From Halomonas denitrificans (GTDB lineage: Bacteria > Pseudomonadota > Gammaproteobacteria > Xanthomonadales > Wenzhouxiangellaceae): a stretch of 64,000 bases of DNA. A program made the position numbers and the translations under genes. Below, piece after piece: positions 18,801-28,052 of the stretch (position 1 is the first letter of the stretch; each line of letters starts with the position of its first letter). The notes beneath the pieces were generated by a model that ran no database searches, was not told where the DNA came from, and saw nothing but the letters and a program-made list of their open reading frames with translations. The DNA is taken from assembly GCA_019800895.1 (NCBI GenBank), contig JAHVKF010000002.1, positions 62,001 to 126,000 of the forward strand, written 5' to 3'.

Positions 18801-21200
18801 CGCATCGGACGGATTGCGCACGGTGACCGTGCCGCCGATGCGCTGGGACCAGGGTGAAAAGGCCTGGACCGCGACGTCGTCGATCGCCAGCTCGACCTCG
18901 GGCTCCACGCCCGCTTCCGCGGTGGCCAGCGAGGTCAGGTCGATGTCGTAATCCAGGTTGCCGCTGATCTCGAGGCGGTAATCACCGCCGGGCTGCAGTT
19001 CGGCACGCTCGACGCCAGCTTCGCGGTCGAAGTCGAAGAGGTTGTCCCCCGACCGATCGCCGTCGTAGAGGCGGACGCGCAGTCCGCTGACCCGCGGCAC
19101 CGCGATCGGCGTCGGTTCATCGACCGACGGCAGCCGGTACCAGTCGGCACTGGCCCGGGAGTTGCCGACCCGGCCGATCAACCGACCGTCGGCCGGAAAC
19201 GGTGCGGCCAGGGCCTTCCAGTCGTTGGGCTCCCGGTCGGCGACGCGTTCCAGCCAGTCACCGCGCTCGAGGACCACTCGATACTCTGCATCGGACACCT
19301 CGTAGGGCGAAAGGAAGACGCCGTACTCCCCGGGCGGCAGGTAGCCGGTCCATTCCGAAACCGCGCCCGGCTCGCGATTGCGGCGCAGCTCGATGAAGGT
19401 CGTGGCATCGTCGCCCGTGGTCAGGCGGGTTCGAATCGTGCCGTCGGCCGGGGGCGAAACGCGCAGGCGCACCTTCTCGTGGCCGAGCAGCGTGAAGCGG
19501 TACACGTCGGTGTCGCCGTCCTCGGACAGCAGGCCGAAGTACTCCTGGCCGAAGCGCATCCTGCGCCCATCGGACAGATCGTTGTTCGGCTCGAGCTCCA
19601 TGCCTTCGGGCGGGGGGCCGAGCGGCTGGACGCGGAGCGTGTAGTCCGCGTCTCCCCCGCTGACGGCGAGCAGGTACTCGCCGGGCAGCAGGAACTGGTT
19701 TTCCAACCGCACCCGGGCCTGGCCCGGGGCCGCGCGTTCCTTGGCGATCGTCGCGCCGCCGATCTTCTTCAGGTACAGCTCGTGCAGGCCTTCGCCCTGC
19801 ATCTGCAGGCGCCAGAGCTGCGGCTCGCCGGTCACGTTGAAGCGCCAGTGATCGGTCTCGTGGCCGTCGAAGCGGCCGCGTCCGAAGCCGCGATCGTGCA
19901 GCGGCGCCGGGTGGTCGTGGTGGTCGTTCGGCTCGACTTCCTCGCCGGGCCGGATCGGTCCGAGGTCGGTCCAGGTCAGCTGCCAGTCGACGCCGTCCGG
20001 GCCGCTGTCGGACAGGCGCAGCACGTACTCGCCGGGGGCGAAGCCCAGGGCGAACTTTTCCGTGCGCTGCTCGCCCCGGTTGCAGTGCTGCAGCCGCTTC
20101 ATCGCATGGCGCATCAGGCAGACCTCGATCTTCGACTCGGGCCCGGCTTCGACGGCGAGGTTCCAGCGCTTGCCGGCGGCCTCCTCGTCGACCTCGAAGC
20201 GCAGCAGGTCCGTGTCGCTCTCGTCGAAGCGGCCCTGGATCGTCTCGCCGAAGGGAACGGTAGTCGGCTCGCGGTCGTTGGGCTCGGCTTCACGCCCGTC
20301 GGTGCTGACCGGCGTGCCGCGCGGCAAGGCGACCCACTGGACGCCGGCCTCGGCCTGTTCGGTGCGGATGCGGTAATCGCCGGCCGGCAGGCTCAGGCCC
20401 GGGCGCACCACGGGGCCGGTGCCGTCCGAGGCCAGCGACAGCAGCACTTCGCCGTCCGCGTTCTGCAGTTCGGCGGTCGCCCGATGGCCCAATGCGCTCT
20501 GGAAGGTCAACCCCCAGGCCCGCGCGGCCTCGTCCTCGTCCAGGTCGAAGCCGATCCAGGCCTCGCCCTGGGTCCAGACCACCTGCTTGCCGTTCGGCGA
20601 CATTGCCACCGGGTCCTCGACGCTGTTGTCGTCGTCGAGGACCCGGACCGTGCCGTAGTCGCTCTGCTCGAGCTCGACCGTGTAGGCCCCCTGCCCGTCC
20701 GACTGCGACACGCCGAGGATGTAGACCCCGGGCGGCAACAGCACCGCTTCGGCCTGTACGGCGCGCCCCCCGTCGAGCGCATTGAGGGTCAGGGGATTTC
20801 CGGGCCGCTCGGAAATCGTTTCCGGAATGCGGCCGCGGCCGTCGGCGACGGCGGTGAAGTCGAAGACATCGAGCTGGGTCAGGGCTCCGGCCCGGCCGGT
20901 CAGACGCAGGTTGAAGCGCCGCCCGGCATGGTCCTCGTCGACGATCAGACGATACGCATCCTGGTCCCCGGGCTCGAGCTCGCCCATGATGCGAAGCACG
21001 TCCGACCCGTCCGGCAGGGAGATCGTGACGGCCTGCTGGGGGGTGTCGTTGGGTTCTGCGTCGTAGGCGAGACTTGTTGTGGCCTCAAGCGCCGTCGCGC
21101 GCAGAAGCATGTGGCCAAGCGCGCATGCAGCGAAAAGCAGGAATGCTGCCGATCGCGCGCCTCGGCCGCGAGCCTTGATTTTTCTCGCCGCGATCTTCAT
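15831..21200 (-). CDS. Giant exported protein with PPC-like, discoidin-like and two VWA domains
   Basis: The 1789-residue product starts at ATG 21200, which overlaps the stop of the upstream gene (ATGA); the longer frame to 21251 would run into that gene. A basic N-terminus and hydrophobic stretch (about 18-37) act as signal peptide or anchor. At least five PPC-like units follow in the first ~800 residues, each starting with an EPND or EPNN motif and a D-x-D-x-Y/W-R-F core. Two discoidin (F5/8C)-like stretches lie near 980-1040 and 1105-1215. VWA-1 (near 1338) has a DTSGS motif. VWA-2 (near 1550) has DASGS, a downstream TP and TDGEE, a complete-looking MIDAS metal site. A C-terminal beta domain ends in SLDD. 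Binding of a ligand or partner outside the membrane is expected. It is translationally coupled to the transglutaminase-like gene. Confidence 0.85.
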   Translation of the reverse strand: MKIAARKIKARGRGARSAAFLLFAACALGHMLLRATALEATTSLAYDAEPNDTPQQAVTISLPDGSDVLRIMGELEPGDQDAYRLIVDEDHAGRRFNLRLTGRAGALTQLDVFDFTAVADGRGRIPETISERPGNPLTLNALDGGRAVQAEAVLLPPGVYILGVSQSDGQGAYTVELEQSDYGTVRVLDDDNSVEDPVAMSPNGKQVVWTQGEAWIGFDLDEDEAARAWGLTFQSALGHRATAELQNADGEVLLSLASDGTGPVVRPGLSLPAGDYRIRTEQAEAGVQWVALPRGTPVSTDGREAEPNDREPTTVPFGETIQGRFDESDTDLLRFEVDEEAAGKRWNLAVEAGPESKIEVCLMRHAMKRLQHCNRGEQRTEKFALGFAPGEYVLRLSDSGPDGVDWQLTWTDLGPIRPGEEVEPNDHHDHPAPLHDRGFGRGRFDGHETDHWRFNVTGEPQLWRLQMQGEGLHELYLKKIGGATIAKERAAPGQARVRLENQFLLPGEYLLAVSGGDADYTLRVQPLGPPPEGMELEPNNDLSDGRRMRFGQEYFGLLSEDGDTDVYRFTLLGHEKVRLRVSPPADGTIRTRLTTGDDATTFIELRRNREPGAVSEWTGYLPPGEYGVFLSPYEVSDAEYRVVLERGDWLERVADREPNDWKALAAPFPADGRLIGRVGNSRASADWYRLPSVDEPTPIAVPRVSGLRVRLYDGDRSGDNLFDFDREAGVERAELQPGGDYRLEISGNLDYDIDLTSLATAEAGVEPEVELAIDDVAVQAFSPWSQRIGGTVTVRNPSDAAATFRLAHHVTARQWTLSGLPASIRLEAGESTELPVILGIAPDAVERPDVQVSVRAFDGIASAGAIATVQTDLDAAAVAPAFHWDLDEPLRGGFNAAALRFGAEVVASPNIDDDDLDDFHPLFDGLTRYGRWTETSIRTGAHGPDSHQQPTVRLAGEAPVPVQGFLLDPTSTIHPNRILREFEIALSLDGQVFEPVLRGELAAQNAEQAFVLDSPVPARYARLIPITGSLGDTRQLQQLKLGEFKVIAADDWHPPGAPYDLADPVNGGHLVWADPWVRASGGERHLFASDDESPAPPMRSAEVATVVVGFEHARIARIEAVAIEPMAAEVSGGTNPVAVRVAVATSSPLGPWTAVEGAEAELADQPVELSFDAPRWARYVKFEFDVPEGSRSVRYPDRIRVFEAPGESVLGEWGHYAHVGPFEAADPPQPPAVATRPDNDSRATAVRLQPGSPEPGRALLDEYASWYRLASTGTENRLELTLTGRPTIEGAPRLIDVAGDDVALYPLDNDGVEARWEAWIEPGAEYFLEVREPPRSVIFSWDTSGSVAAWLPTITNALLTYAETIKPGRDEVNLLPFGLGAPLLDNWQGHPYPLMRMLAANPQETSSSDAEGTLAVAAREMVGRPGKKAVLLLTDAATSTSAALWPALREGRPQVFAMKLTSEGAFSSKPDVELDLMQDWARVRGGHFEYITGLGALSRGFDRAVAWLKRPVDFEVEVAFETVEDPSPATIAVEAGEAGIAPEARGAVGIILDASGSMLKRMNGMRRIEIARAAIRDTVQNALPDGIPLALRVYGHREAGSCRTDLEVPLAPLDKAAFLDTVASIQAINLARTPIADSLAAVASDLADAEGRRLVILLTDGEETCDGDPAAAIEALGEQGVDVRVNIVGFAIDDEALKNEFRSWAELGGGEYLDADEAEALDDALQQSLQIPFDVVDASGDVVARGFVGEAPVEVPAGEYSVRIRAATDRWVRDLQLAPGDERVVSLDD

Positions 21201-23629
21201 GGCGTTGCAGCCACGAGTTCCGCGCACCGTGGCAGCGTTGATCGAAAACACGCGCGATAAAGAGGCTGCTCAAGAGCTCGGAGAGCGGGCGCGATCAGAG
21301 CCCCACCCGCTTGCGCAGCCGCGGCGAGAGTGGCACAGACCGGCTGGTCCGGTCCGATTCCTTCAGTGAACAGGAGCATGATGGCCTCGCACGCAACGAT
21401 GGCTGCTGGACCGCCCCCACTCATAAAGGCGTTCTGCAACGCGGCAATCGCCAGCTTCGAATTGGCTCGGCAACCGACATTGATCGCCATGACACAGGTG
21501 ATTCCAACGGTGACCTTGTCGAGCACAACGCGGGCCGGCAGATCAGCAGCGAATATCACACCACCACCCCAACCGTTCGAGGTCACCCCGAGGAGTTCTC
21601 CACTGCTTGGATCAAAATCCCACCAGCTCTGACTCTGCCGACCTGCCAAACTGCGGCCGATCAGGACGATACGTGCCTCGCTCAAAACGGCGCCCATCCG
21701 CGCACGTGCCGCATCGCTTACTCTGACCGACGACAGCTCGTCAGAACTCCTGATCACCTGAAGTCGCGGAACTTCACCTGAAAGCAATTCCGCCGCAGCG
21801 GTTTCACCATTGTCGGTCTGCGCATTGACCCAGCGATCTTCCGCGAGCGACTCCCAGGCACCTGCGGCGAAGGTAGTGGAGCGATCTAAAAGCAATTCAC
21901 CTGTATGGGAGGCCGAAAAGGAACGTCGTGAGTTCCGGACGATATCAATACCGGCTGGTGACTCCGATTCGGCTGACAGGTTGCGATGTATCAGAATCAA
22001 CATCGGCTCATCGAAGAAGCTTGCCTTTCCCGACGCGGTTCGGAACTCGGAAAACTCGCCAAAAAGTGTGTTTCCTCCGAGGGCTTGCCAGTTACGGCGC
22101 TCCTCTCGTAGCACAGGGATTAGCGCTCCATAAGGTTCATCGGCGGACATCGCCCGGTGCTGGGCAAGAGAGGTTTCGATGAGCCCCAGATGCAGACGTA
22201 GCTCACGATCGAGCCTGCGGGCCAGCGCTTGAACTCCGAACATGACAACGGGCTCGATTGATTTGAGCAGGTCTGCCGGTTCAATCGGACTCGTCGGTGC
22301 GGAACGGGCGATCCAGCGTTTGGTCGAGTACCCTTCACCCTGATTCGGGATGTCGATGCCAATTTCTAGCCAGACGCTCTCAAGTGCCATCGCCGTCTCA
22401 GGTGCTTCATCGCTTGCGGCTCCAAGCCCCATCAACGCCGATACTCCTTCGGCGCCTGCGCCACTTACAGATGCGAAGACTCCGGCCATGTTGGACATCG
22501 CAGCGTCGCTGTCCAAAATCAAACCATTCAAGGTGAAACCCTTCGCGCCCGGCGCCAGGGAATCGCCAAAGAACACGACGAAAATCTCGTTGCTGCGACT
22601 GTCTTCCGCGCTTTCTTCCTTGATCGGTTCGGAACCGAATGCGCCTTTCGAAACAATGCGGATCGGCATTACGACGTCGAGAAGATTCGCGGCTGGTCGT
22701 TCCCAACGGCCGGTCAAATCAACTTCTTCGACGGAGTTCCCGATTCGGCGCTGCGCACGCACCTGAAGCCAGATTCTTTGCTGAAATTCCACAGGAACGC
22801 TACTCGCCAGATATTCCTCGGGTTGAATCGACGCGAAGGAACGTGGCTCAACTTCAAAAGCCGGGTGCACCGACCTCCATTCATCGCCAGGACCCATCCG
22901 ATGCTGCACCCAGAAGTAGTCGCTCGCCTCCATTCGAATACGATCCGGCATCGCGACGGGATCCATCGAGATTCCGCTTGCGGTCAGCGCTCTCGACAGC
23001 GAATCCCGAATCTGCGACGCGCGGCCCCGCAGCTCGCTCTCCGCTTCCTCGACTCGAGCACGGCCAGCCGCGACGTCACTCACTCCAGCCAACTCGGCAA
23101 GCCGGCGGATCGCTTCGAAGGCGCCCTCACGGAAAACGATCTGTCTTGCTTCAGGGCGTAACATCTGACCAAGCAGGTCATTTACCTGGTGATCATTCAG
23201 CGTTCCTCGAACGATGCGGGCCTCTGCTCCCGCGTCGCCGAGGAGCTTGGCCAGCAATACTGCCTGGTCCAGCGCGTTGCCCGCACGAACTGCCAACGTG
23301 CCGCGCGGACCGCGCATCAATCCCGGATACTGCTGAAAACGAATTCCGGTGCGGACGAATTCAATCAGACTTTCCGAGTCGAATTCATGGGCAAAAACCA
23401 GGTCGCCGACGGCGAGTTCCTCTTTGTAGAGATGATCGTGCACGGAACGCACCCCGCCCATCCAAGTATGCAATTGTTCGACCGCGCTGGACGCGCTGAC
23501 GGTTTCTGATTCAGCCGGAGCATCCTCAGCAACAGCATTCGAGAAAACGTTTAGCAATATTCCGACAATGCCGCAGAAGATCAGCCTCAAGGAATCGGCG
23601 GAGAGCAGGAATCGTCGTTGTACTTTCAT
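21197..23629 (-). CDS. Exported transglutaminase-fold protein lacking the catalytic triad
   Basis: This 810-residue protein has a signal peptide (about 1-34, ends NAVAED). Residues about 85-260 follow the transglutaminase-like core: GTLAVRAGNALDQAVLLAKL (110-129) then DAGAEARIVRG, DYFWVQ and WRSVHPAF. The expected Cys is alanine (A119), the His of HxW is Tyr (Y238) and the Asp of DP is His (H255), so enzyme activity is unlikely. The rest has a WWDFDPSSGELLG segment and an Ala/Gly-rich hydrophobic C-terminus with several cysteines. Base composition is clearly lower in GC than every neighbour, a sign of separate origin. The stop overlaps the start of the VWA gene by four bases (ATGA). Confidence 0.8.
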   Translation of the reverse strand: MKVQRRFLLSADSLRLIFCGIVGILLNVFSNAVAEDAPAESETVSASSAVEQLHTWMGGVRSVHDHLYKEELAVGDLVFAHEFDSESLIEFVRTGIRFQQYPGLMRGPRGTLAVRAGNALDQAVLLAKLLGDAGAEARIVRGTLNDHQVNDLLGQMLRPEARQIVFREGAFEAIRRLAELAGVSDVAAGRARVEEAESELRGRASQIRDSLSRALTASGISMDPVAMPDRIRMEASDYFWVQHRMGPGDEWRSVHPAFEVEPRSFASIQPEEYLASSVPVEFQQRIWLQVRAQRRIGNSVEEVDLTGRWERPAANLLDVVMPIRIVSKGAFGSEPIKEESAEDSRSNEIFVVFFGDSLAPGAKGFTLNGLILDSDAAMSNMAGVFASVSGAGAEGVSALMGLGAASDEAPETAMALESVWLEIGIDIPNQGEGYSTKRWIARSAPTSPIEPADLLKSIEPVVMFGVQALARRLDRELRLHLGLIETSLAQHRAMSADEPYGALIPVLREERRNWQALGGNTLFGEFSEFRTASGKASFFDEPMLILIHRNLSAESESPAGIDIVRNSRRSFSASHTGELLLDRSTTFAAGAWESLAEDRWVNAQTDNGETAAAELLSGEVPRLQVIRSSDELSSVRVSDAARARMGAVLSEARIVLIGRSLAGRQSQSWWDFDPSSGELLGVTSNGWGGGVIFAADLPARVVLDKVTVGITCVMAINVGCRANSKLAIAALQNAFMSGGGPAAIVACEAIMLLFTEGIGPDQPVCATLAAAAQAGGALIAPALRALEQPLYRACFRSTLPRCAELVAATP

Positions 23630-23804
23630 GGTCTAGCTCCGGAAAAGGGGGCGGGCTGCCGACTCGGCGGCGAGCCAGGCTGACTTCCACTATCCTCTAC
23701 TACGCAGTTTGAGCACAAATCACGCAACCTTTGCCTGCACGGGGCGACACGTCGAGTGGTCGACAGGCCTACCCCGCAGCTGACTTTCGAGAGAATCCTC
23801 AAGA

Positions 23805-24944
23805 ATGACCCTGCTCGTCTTCTACCTCTTCCTCGCCATCGGCGTGTCGTTCCTGTGCTCGATCCTCGAGGCGGTGCTGCTGTCGATCACGCCGTCGCAC
23901 ATCGCGGTGATGAACGAGCAGGGCCACGGGTCCGGCAAGCTGCTGCGCTCGCTGAAGCGCGAGATCGACCGGCCGCTCTCGGCGATCCTGACGGTCAATA
24001 CCTTCGCTCACACCTTCGGCGCGGCCGGGGTCGGGGCGCAGGCGCAGGTGGTCTTCGGCCAGGCGTGGCTGAGCGTGATCTCCGCCGTGGTGACGCTGGC
24101 GATCCTGATCTTCTCGGAGATCATCCCGAAGACCCTGGGCGCGACGTACTGGAAGCGGCTGGCGCCCTTCACCGCCCACACCTGCCGCTGGCTGATCGTC
24201 CTGACCTGGCCGCTGGTGAAGCTGTCGCAGTACATCACCCGCTGGCTGGGCAAGGGCAAGAAGGGACCCACCGTGTCCCGGGAGGAGCTCAGCACCCTGG
24301 CCCAGGTCAGCCGCGACGAGGGTGAACTCGACGAGGAAGAGGCCGGCATCTTCGCCAACCTGATCCGCTTCGGCGCGATTCGGGTCGAGGACATCATGAC
24401 CCCGCGCGTGGTCGTGGCCCGCTTCCAGCAGGACGTCACCCTGGACGACGCGCGCTCCCGCGACGACGGGCTGACCTTCTCGCGCTACCCGGTGTTCGGC
24501 ACCGACGACGAGGACATCACCGGCTACGTGCTGAAGGCCGACATCATGCAGGCCTTGGCCGACGGCCGCGGCCACCTGCCGCTGAAGGCACTGAAACGCG
24601 AGGTGCTGTTCCTGCCGGAGTTCCTGTCCCTGCGCGTGGCGTTCAGCCAGCTGCTGACCGACCAGGAGCACTTCGCGGTCGTGGTCGACGAGTACGGCGG
24701 CTTCACCGGGCTGGTCACGATGGAGGACGTGCTCGAGACCCTGCTCGGCATGGAGATCGTCGACGAGAGCGACACCACCGAGAACCTGCGCAAGCTGGCC
24801 CGCGAGCGCTGGGTGCGGAGGGCCAGGAAGATGGGCCTGGAACTGCCTCACACGGTGATGGCGAACCGGGACGACGCGACGGAGGGCGGACCGGACGATG
24901 CGAAAAAGGACCGCAAGGACGACACCACGACCGACGCCGGCTGA
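23805..24944 (+). CDS. CNNM/DUF21 membrane protein with paired CBS domains
   Basis: The 379-residue product has three to four N-terminal helices (about 2-24, 60-83, 89-111, 126-150) forming a DUF21/CNNM domain with the FSEIIPKTLGA motif. Two CBS domains follow (about 190-320: VEDIMTPRVVVARF, then FAVVVDEYGGFTGLVTMEDV). The CorC/HlyC transporter-associated C-terminal domain of longer relatives is absent; the tail is a short charged stretch. Family members are implicated in Mg2+ or Co2+ efflux and are often misnamed hemolysins. It is convergent with the RND pump gene, 39 bp away, and transcribed away from the transglutaminase/VWA operon. Confidence 0.88.
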   Translation: MTLLVFYLFLAIGVSFLCSILEAVLLSITPSHIAVMNEQGHGSGKLLRSLKREIDRPLSAILTVNTFAHTFGAAGVGAQAQVVFGQAWLSVISAVVTLAILIFSEIIPKTLGATYWKRLAPFTAHTCRWLIVLTWPLVKLSQYITRWLGKGKKGPTVSREELSTLAQVSRDEGELDEEEAGIFANLIRFGAIRVEDIMTPRVVVARFQQDVTLDDARSRDDGLTFSRYPVFGTDDEDITGYVLKADIMQALADGRGHLPLKALKREVLFLPEFLSLRVAFSQLLTDQEHFAVVVDEYGGFTGLVTMEDVLETLLGMEIVDESDTTENLRKLARERWVRRARKMGLELPHTVMANRDDATEGGPDDAKKDRKDDTTTDAG

Positions 24945-24983
24945 AGGGCGGCGGGCAGAGCGCGCGGCCGGGGATCCCGTCGA

Positions 24984-27900
24984 TCAGGTGCGGCGTTCGG
25001 GGCGCATCCACAGGGCGTACAGCGCCGGCACGAACAGCAGCGTGATCGCGGTGCCGACCACGACGCCGCCGATCAGCACGTAGGCCAGCGGCCCCCAGAA
25101 GCTGTCGAAGGTCAGCGGCACGAAGGCCAGCGCGGCGGCCAGCGCGGTGAGCACGACCGGCCGGGCGCGCCGGACCGAGGCCTCGACGATCGCTTCGAAC
25201 GGCACCATGCCCTCGGCCAGGTTGTCGCTGACCTGCTGGGTGAGGATCAGCGTGTTGCGCATCAGGATGCCGGCCAGACCGATCAGCCCCAGCAGGGCGA
25301 CGAAGCCGAACGGCTGGCCGAACACCAGCAGCGCGAGCACCGCCCCGATCAAGCCCAGGGGCGCGGTGGCCACGACCACGAAGGTGCCCGAGAAGGACCG
25401 CATCTGCAGCATGATGAAGATCAGCATCAGCGCGACCATCAGCGGCATCAGCCGGTTGATCGACGCGTCGGCCTTGCCCGACTGCTCCACCGCACCGCCG
25501 ATATCGAGGCGGTAGCCGTCCGGCAGCGAGGCACGCAGGTCTTCCAGCTCGGCCCAGAGCTCGTTGGTCACGTCGTTCGGCTGGGCGCCGGCGATGTCGG
25601 ACTGCACCGCGACGAAGGGCTGGCGGTTGTAGCGCTTGATCACCGGCGGCTCGAAGTCGACGACCAGGCGCCCGAGCTGGGCCAGCGGCACCTTGCGCCC
25701 GTCCCCGGTCTTCAGCTCCAGGCCCATGGGGTCGACGGGCCCGCCGTCGACCTTGCCCCGGACCCGCAGCTGCACCGTGCGGATGTCCTGGCGGATCGCC
25801 CCGACGGCCAGCCCGTGGCTCTGGAACTCGAGCTGCTCGGCGACCTCGCGCGGCGTCAGACCGATCCGGCGCAGGCGCTCGGCGTCCATCTCCAGGAAGG
25901 CCACCGGCACGCGCTCGTTCCATTCCAGGTGCGGATCGAGCGTGGCGGGGTGGGCGTCGACGATGTCGCGGACCCGGTAGGCGATCTGCCGCAGGCGGTC
26001 CGGGTCGTCGCCGACCACCCGGAACACCACCGGCCAGATCACCGGCGGGCCGAAGAGCAGCTGCGAGACCCGGATGCGCGCCTCCGGGAACTCGCCGTCG
26101 GCGATGTGCCGGTTCAGTTCGGCCATGACGCGGTCGCGCGCGTCGTCGTCCTCGGTCACGGCCACGATCTTGGCGAAGGCGGGATCGGGCTGCTCGGGGT
26201 TGGCCGAGATGAAGAACCGCGGCGCACCGGCGCCGACCCAGGCCGAGAGCGAGCGCACCTCATCCATGTCCTCGAGCAGCGCCTCGACCCGTTGGGCGGT
26301 CGCGTCGGTGTTGCCGATGGCCGACCCCGGCGGAAGGAACACGCTGACCAGCACTTCCGGCCGGTCGGAGCCGGGAAAGAACTGCTTGGCCACGGGGCCG
26401 GCCATGCCGGCGACGGCGCCGATCAGCAGGCCCACCGTGGCCACGACCACGATCACCCGGTGCCGCACGCAGGTCTCGACCAGCCGGCGAAGGCTCCGGT
26501 AGGTCGGTGCATCGTAGGGGTCCCGCTCGTGTCCGGCCGCCGTTCCGCGCGACAGCAGTGCCGCGCCGAGCCAGGGGGTGAAGGTCACCGCCACCAGCCA
26601 GGAAATCAGTAGCGCGAAGGCCAGCACCCAGAAGATGTTGCCGGCGTATTCGCCGACCCCGGACCGGGCGAAGCCGATCGGGACGAAGCCGGCGACCGTG
26701 ACCAGCGTGCCGAACAGCATCGGCGCGGCCGTGGCCCGCCAGGCGAAGGCCGCGGCGTCGATCCGCTCCAGCCCCTCGGCGATCTTGACCAGCATCATCT
26801 CGATGGCGATGATCGCGTCGTCGACCAGCAGGCCCAGGGCAATGATCAGGGCACCCAGCGTGATCCGGTCCAGGTTCATGCTGGCGGCGTGCATCAGCAG
26901 GAAGGTCAGGCCCAGGGTCACGGGGATCGCGATACCGACGACCAGGCCGGCGCGGAAGCCGATGGCAAGAAAGCTGACCGCCATGACCACCAGCACCGCG
27001 ATCAGGAACTTGACCTGGAACAGGTCGACGGCCTGGGCAATCGCGTCGGCCTGGTTGGTCAGCACCGACAGTTCCATCCCCAGCGGCAGCCGGGCGCGCT
27101 CGCGCTCGACGAAGGCATCGAGCCGTTCGCCGAGCTCGAGCCCGTTGGCTCCGTCGGCCATGACCACGCCGAGCACCAGCGCGTCCTCGCCGTCGGCACG
27201 GACCAGGAAACCCGGCGGATCCTCGTAGCCGTGACGGACCGTGGCGAGGTCGCCGAGCGTGACCACCCGGTCACCGCCGGCCGTCGGCGCGACGATCGGC
27301 GCGGCAATGGGAATGGCACGCAGCTCGTCGAGGTCGTCGACCCGGTTGTCGAGCCGAAGATGGACCCGCGGCCCGTCGGTCTCCACCTGGCCGGCCGGCG
27401 TCAGCGCGTTCCACGCATTGATCGCGTCGAAGATCTGCGCCGGCGACAGGCCGAGGTTGACCAGGGCGGCGTTGTCGAACTCGACGAACACGCGCTGCGG
27501 CCGTTCGCCGATCAAAAGTGCCTTGTTGACGCCCTCGACCCGGGCAAGGCGGTCGCGCACCTCCTCGGCGACCCGCGTCAGGTCGCGCATCGGCAGCCCG
27601 GGAGCGGTCAGCGCGAGCAGTTGGAAGTAGACATCGGCGAAGTCGTCGTTGACGATGGGGCCGACGACGCCGGCCGGCAGCCTCGGCTGCTCGTCGCGCA
27701 TCCGCTTGCGGACCTCGTAGAACAGCCGCGGCAAGTCCTCGCTGGGCGTGTAGTCGTGGAACTCGACCTGCAGGTCGGCTCGCCCGGGGCGGATCGAGGT
27801 CTCGATGCGATACAGGTTCTCGACTTCCTGGATGCGCTGCTCCAGCCGGTCGACGACCTGGTCCTGGAGTTCATCGACGGTCGCCCCCGGCCACTCGGCC

Positions 27901-28052
27901 GAGACGACCAGCACGCGGACGGTGAACGCGGGATCCTCGGCCCGGCCCAGGGCCAGGAACGCGTACACGCCGCCGAGGACCGACAGGAGCAGGAAGAACA
28001 GCGTGACCGAGCGCTGCTCCACCGCGATTCGCGACAGGTTGGGGATGCTCAC
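24984..28052 (-). CDS. RND-family efflux pump inner-membrane subunit
   Basis: The 1022-residue product has the standard RND layout: TM1 (about 15-34), a large periplasmic loop with PGATVDELQDQVVDRLEQRI, TMs 2-6 (about 340-545), a second loop, and TMs 8-12 to the end. The proton-relay aspartates are present in GLLVDDAIIAIE (TM4). The N-terminal loop sequence (FYEVRKRMRDEQPRLP, NDDFADVYF) resembles TriC-type drug pumps rather than CzcA metal pumps. It should export hydrophobic or toxic compounds by proton antiport together with the adaptor encoded just upstream; start GTG 28052 overlaps the adaptor stop (GTGA). No outer-membrane channel gene is adjacent, so a TolC-like protein encoded elsewhere is needed. 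Confidence 0.92.
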   Translation of the reverse strand: MSIPNLSRIAVEQRSVTLFFLLLSVLGGVYAFLALGRAEDPAFTVRVLVVSAEWPGATVDELQDQVVDRLEQRIQEVENLYRIETSIRPGRADLQVEFHDYTPSEDLPRLFYEVRKRMRDEQPRLPAGVVGPIVNDDFADVYFQLLALTAPGLPMRDLTRVAEEVRDRLARVEGVNKALLIGERPQRVFVEFDNAALVNLGLSPAQIFDAINAWNALTPAGQVETDGPRVHLRLDNRVDDLDELRAIPIAAPIVAPTAGGDRVVTLGDLATVRHGYEDPPGFLVRADGEDALVLGVVMADGANGLELGERLDAFVERERARLPLGMELSVLTNQADAIAQAVDLFQVKFLIAVLVVMAVSFLAIGFRAGLVVGIAIPVTLGLTFLLMHAASMNLDRITLGALIIALGLLVDDAIIAIEMMLVKIAEGLERIDAAAFAWRATAAPMLFGTLVTVAGFVPIGFARSGVGEYAGNIFWVLAFALLISWLVAVTFTPWLGAALLSRGTAAGHERDPYDAPTYRSLRRLVETCVRHRVIVVVATVGLLIGAVAGMAGPVAKQFFPGSDRPEVLVSVFLPPGSAIGNTDATAQRVEALLEDMDEVRSLSAWVGAGAPRFFISANPEQPDPAFAKIVAVTEDDDARDRVMAELNRHIADGEFPEARIRVSQLLFGPPVIWPVVFRVVGDDPDRLRQIAYRVRDIVDAHPATLDPHLEWNERVPVAFLEMDAERLRRIGLTPREVAEQLEFQSHGLAVGAIRQDIRTVQLRVRGKVDGGPVDPMGLELKTGDGRKVPLAQLGRLVVDFEPPVIKRYNRQPFVAVQSDIAGAQPNDVTNELWAELEDLRASLPDGYRLDIGGAVEQSGKADASINRLMPLMVALMLIFIMLQMRSFSGTFVVVATAPLGLIGAVLALLVFGQPFGFVALLGLIGLAGILMRNTLILTQQVSDNLAEGMVPFEAIVEASVRRARPVVLTALAAALAFVPLTFDSFWGPLAYVLIGGVVVGTAITLLFVPALYALWMRPERRT

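Noticed and set aside
21201-21251. Upstream ATG 21251 as the start of the VWA protein
   Set aside because: It would overlap the preceding gene by 55 bases. ATG 21200 gives a four-base ATGA overlap and begins right before the signal sequence.
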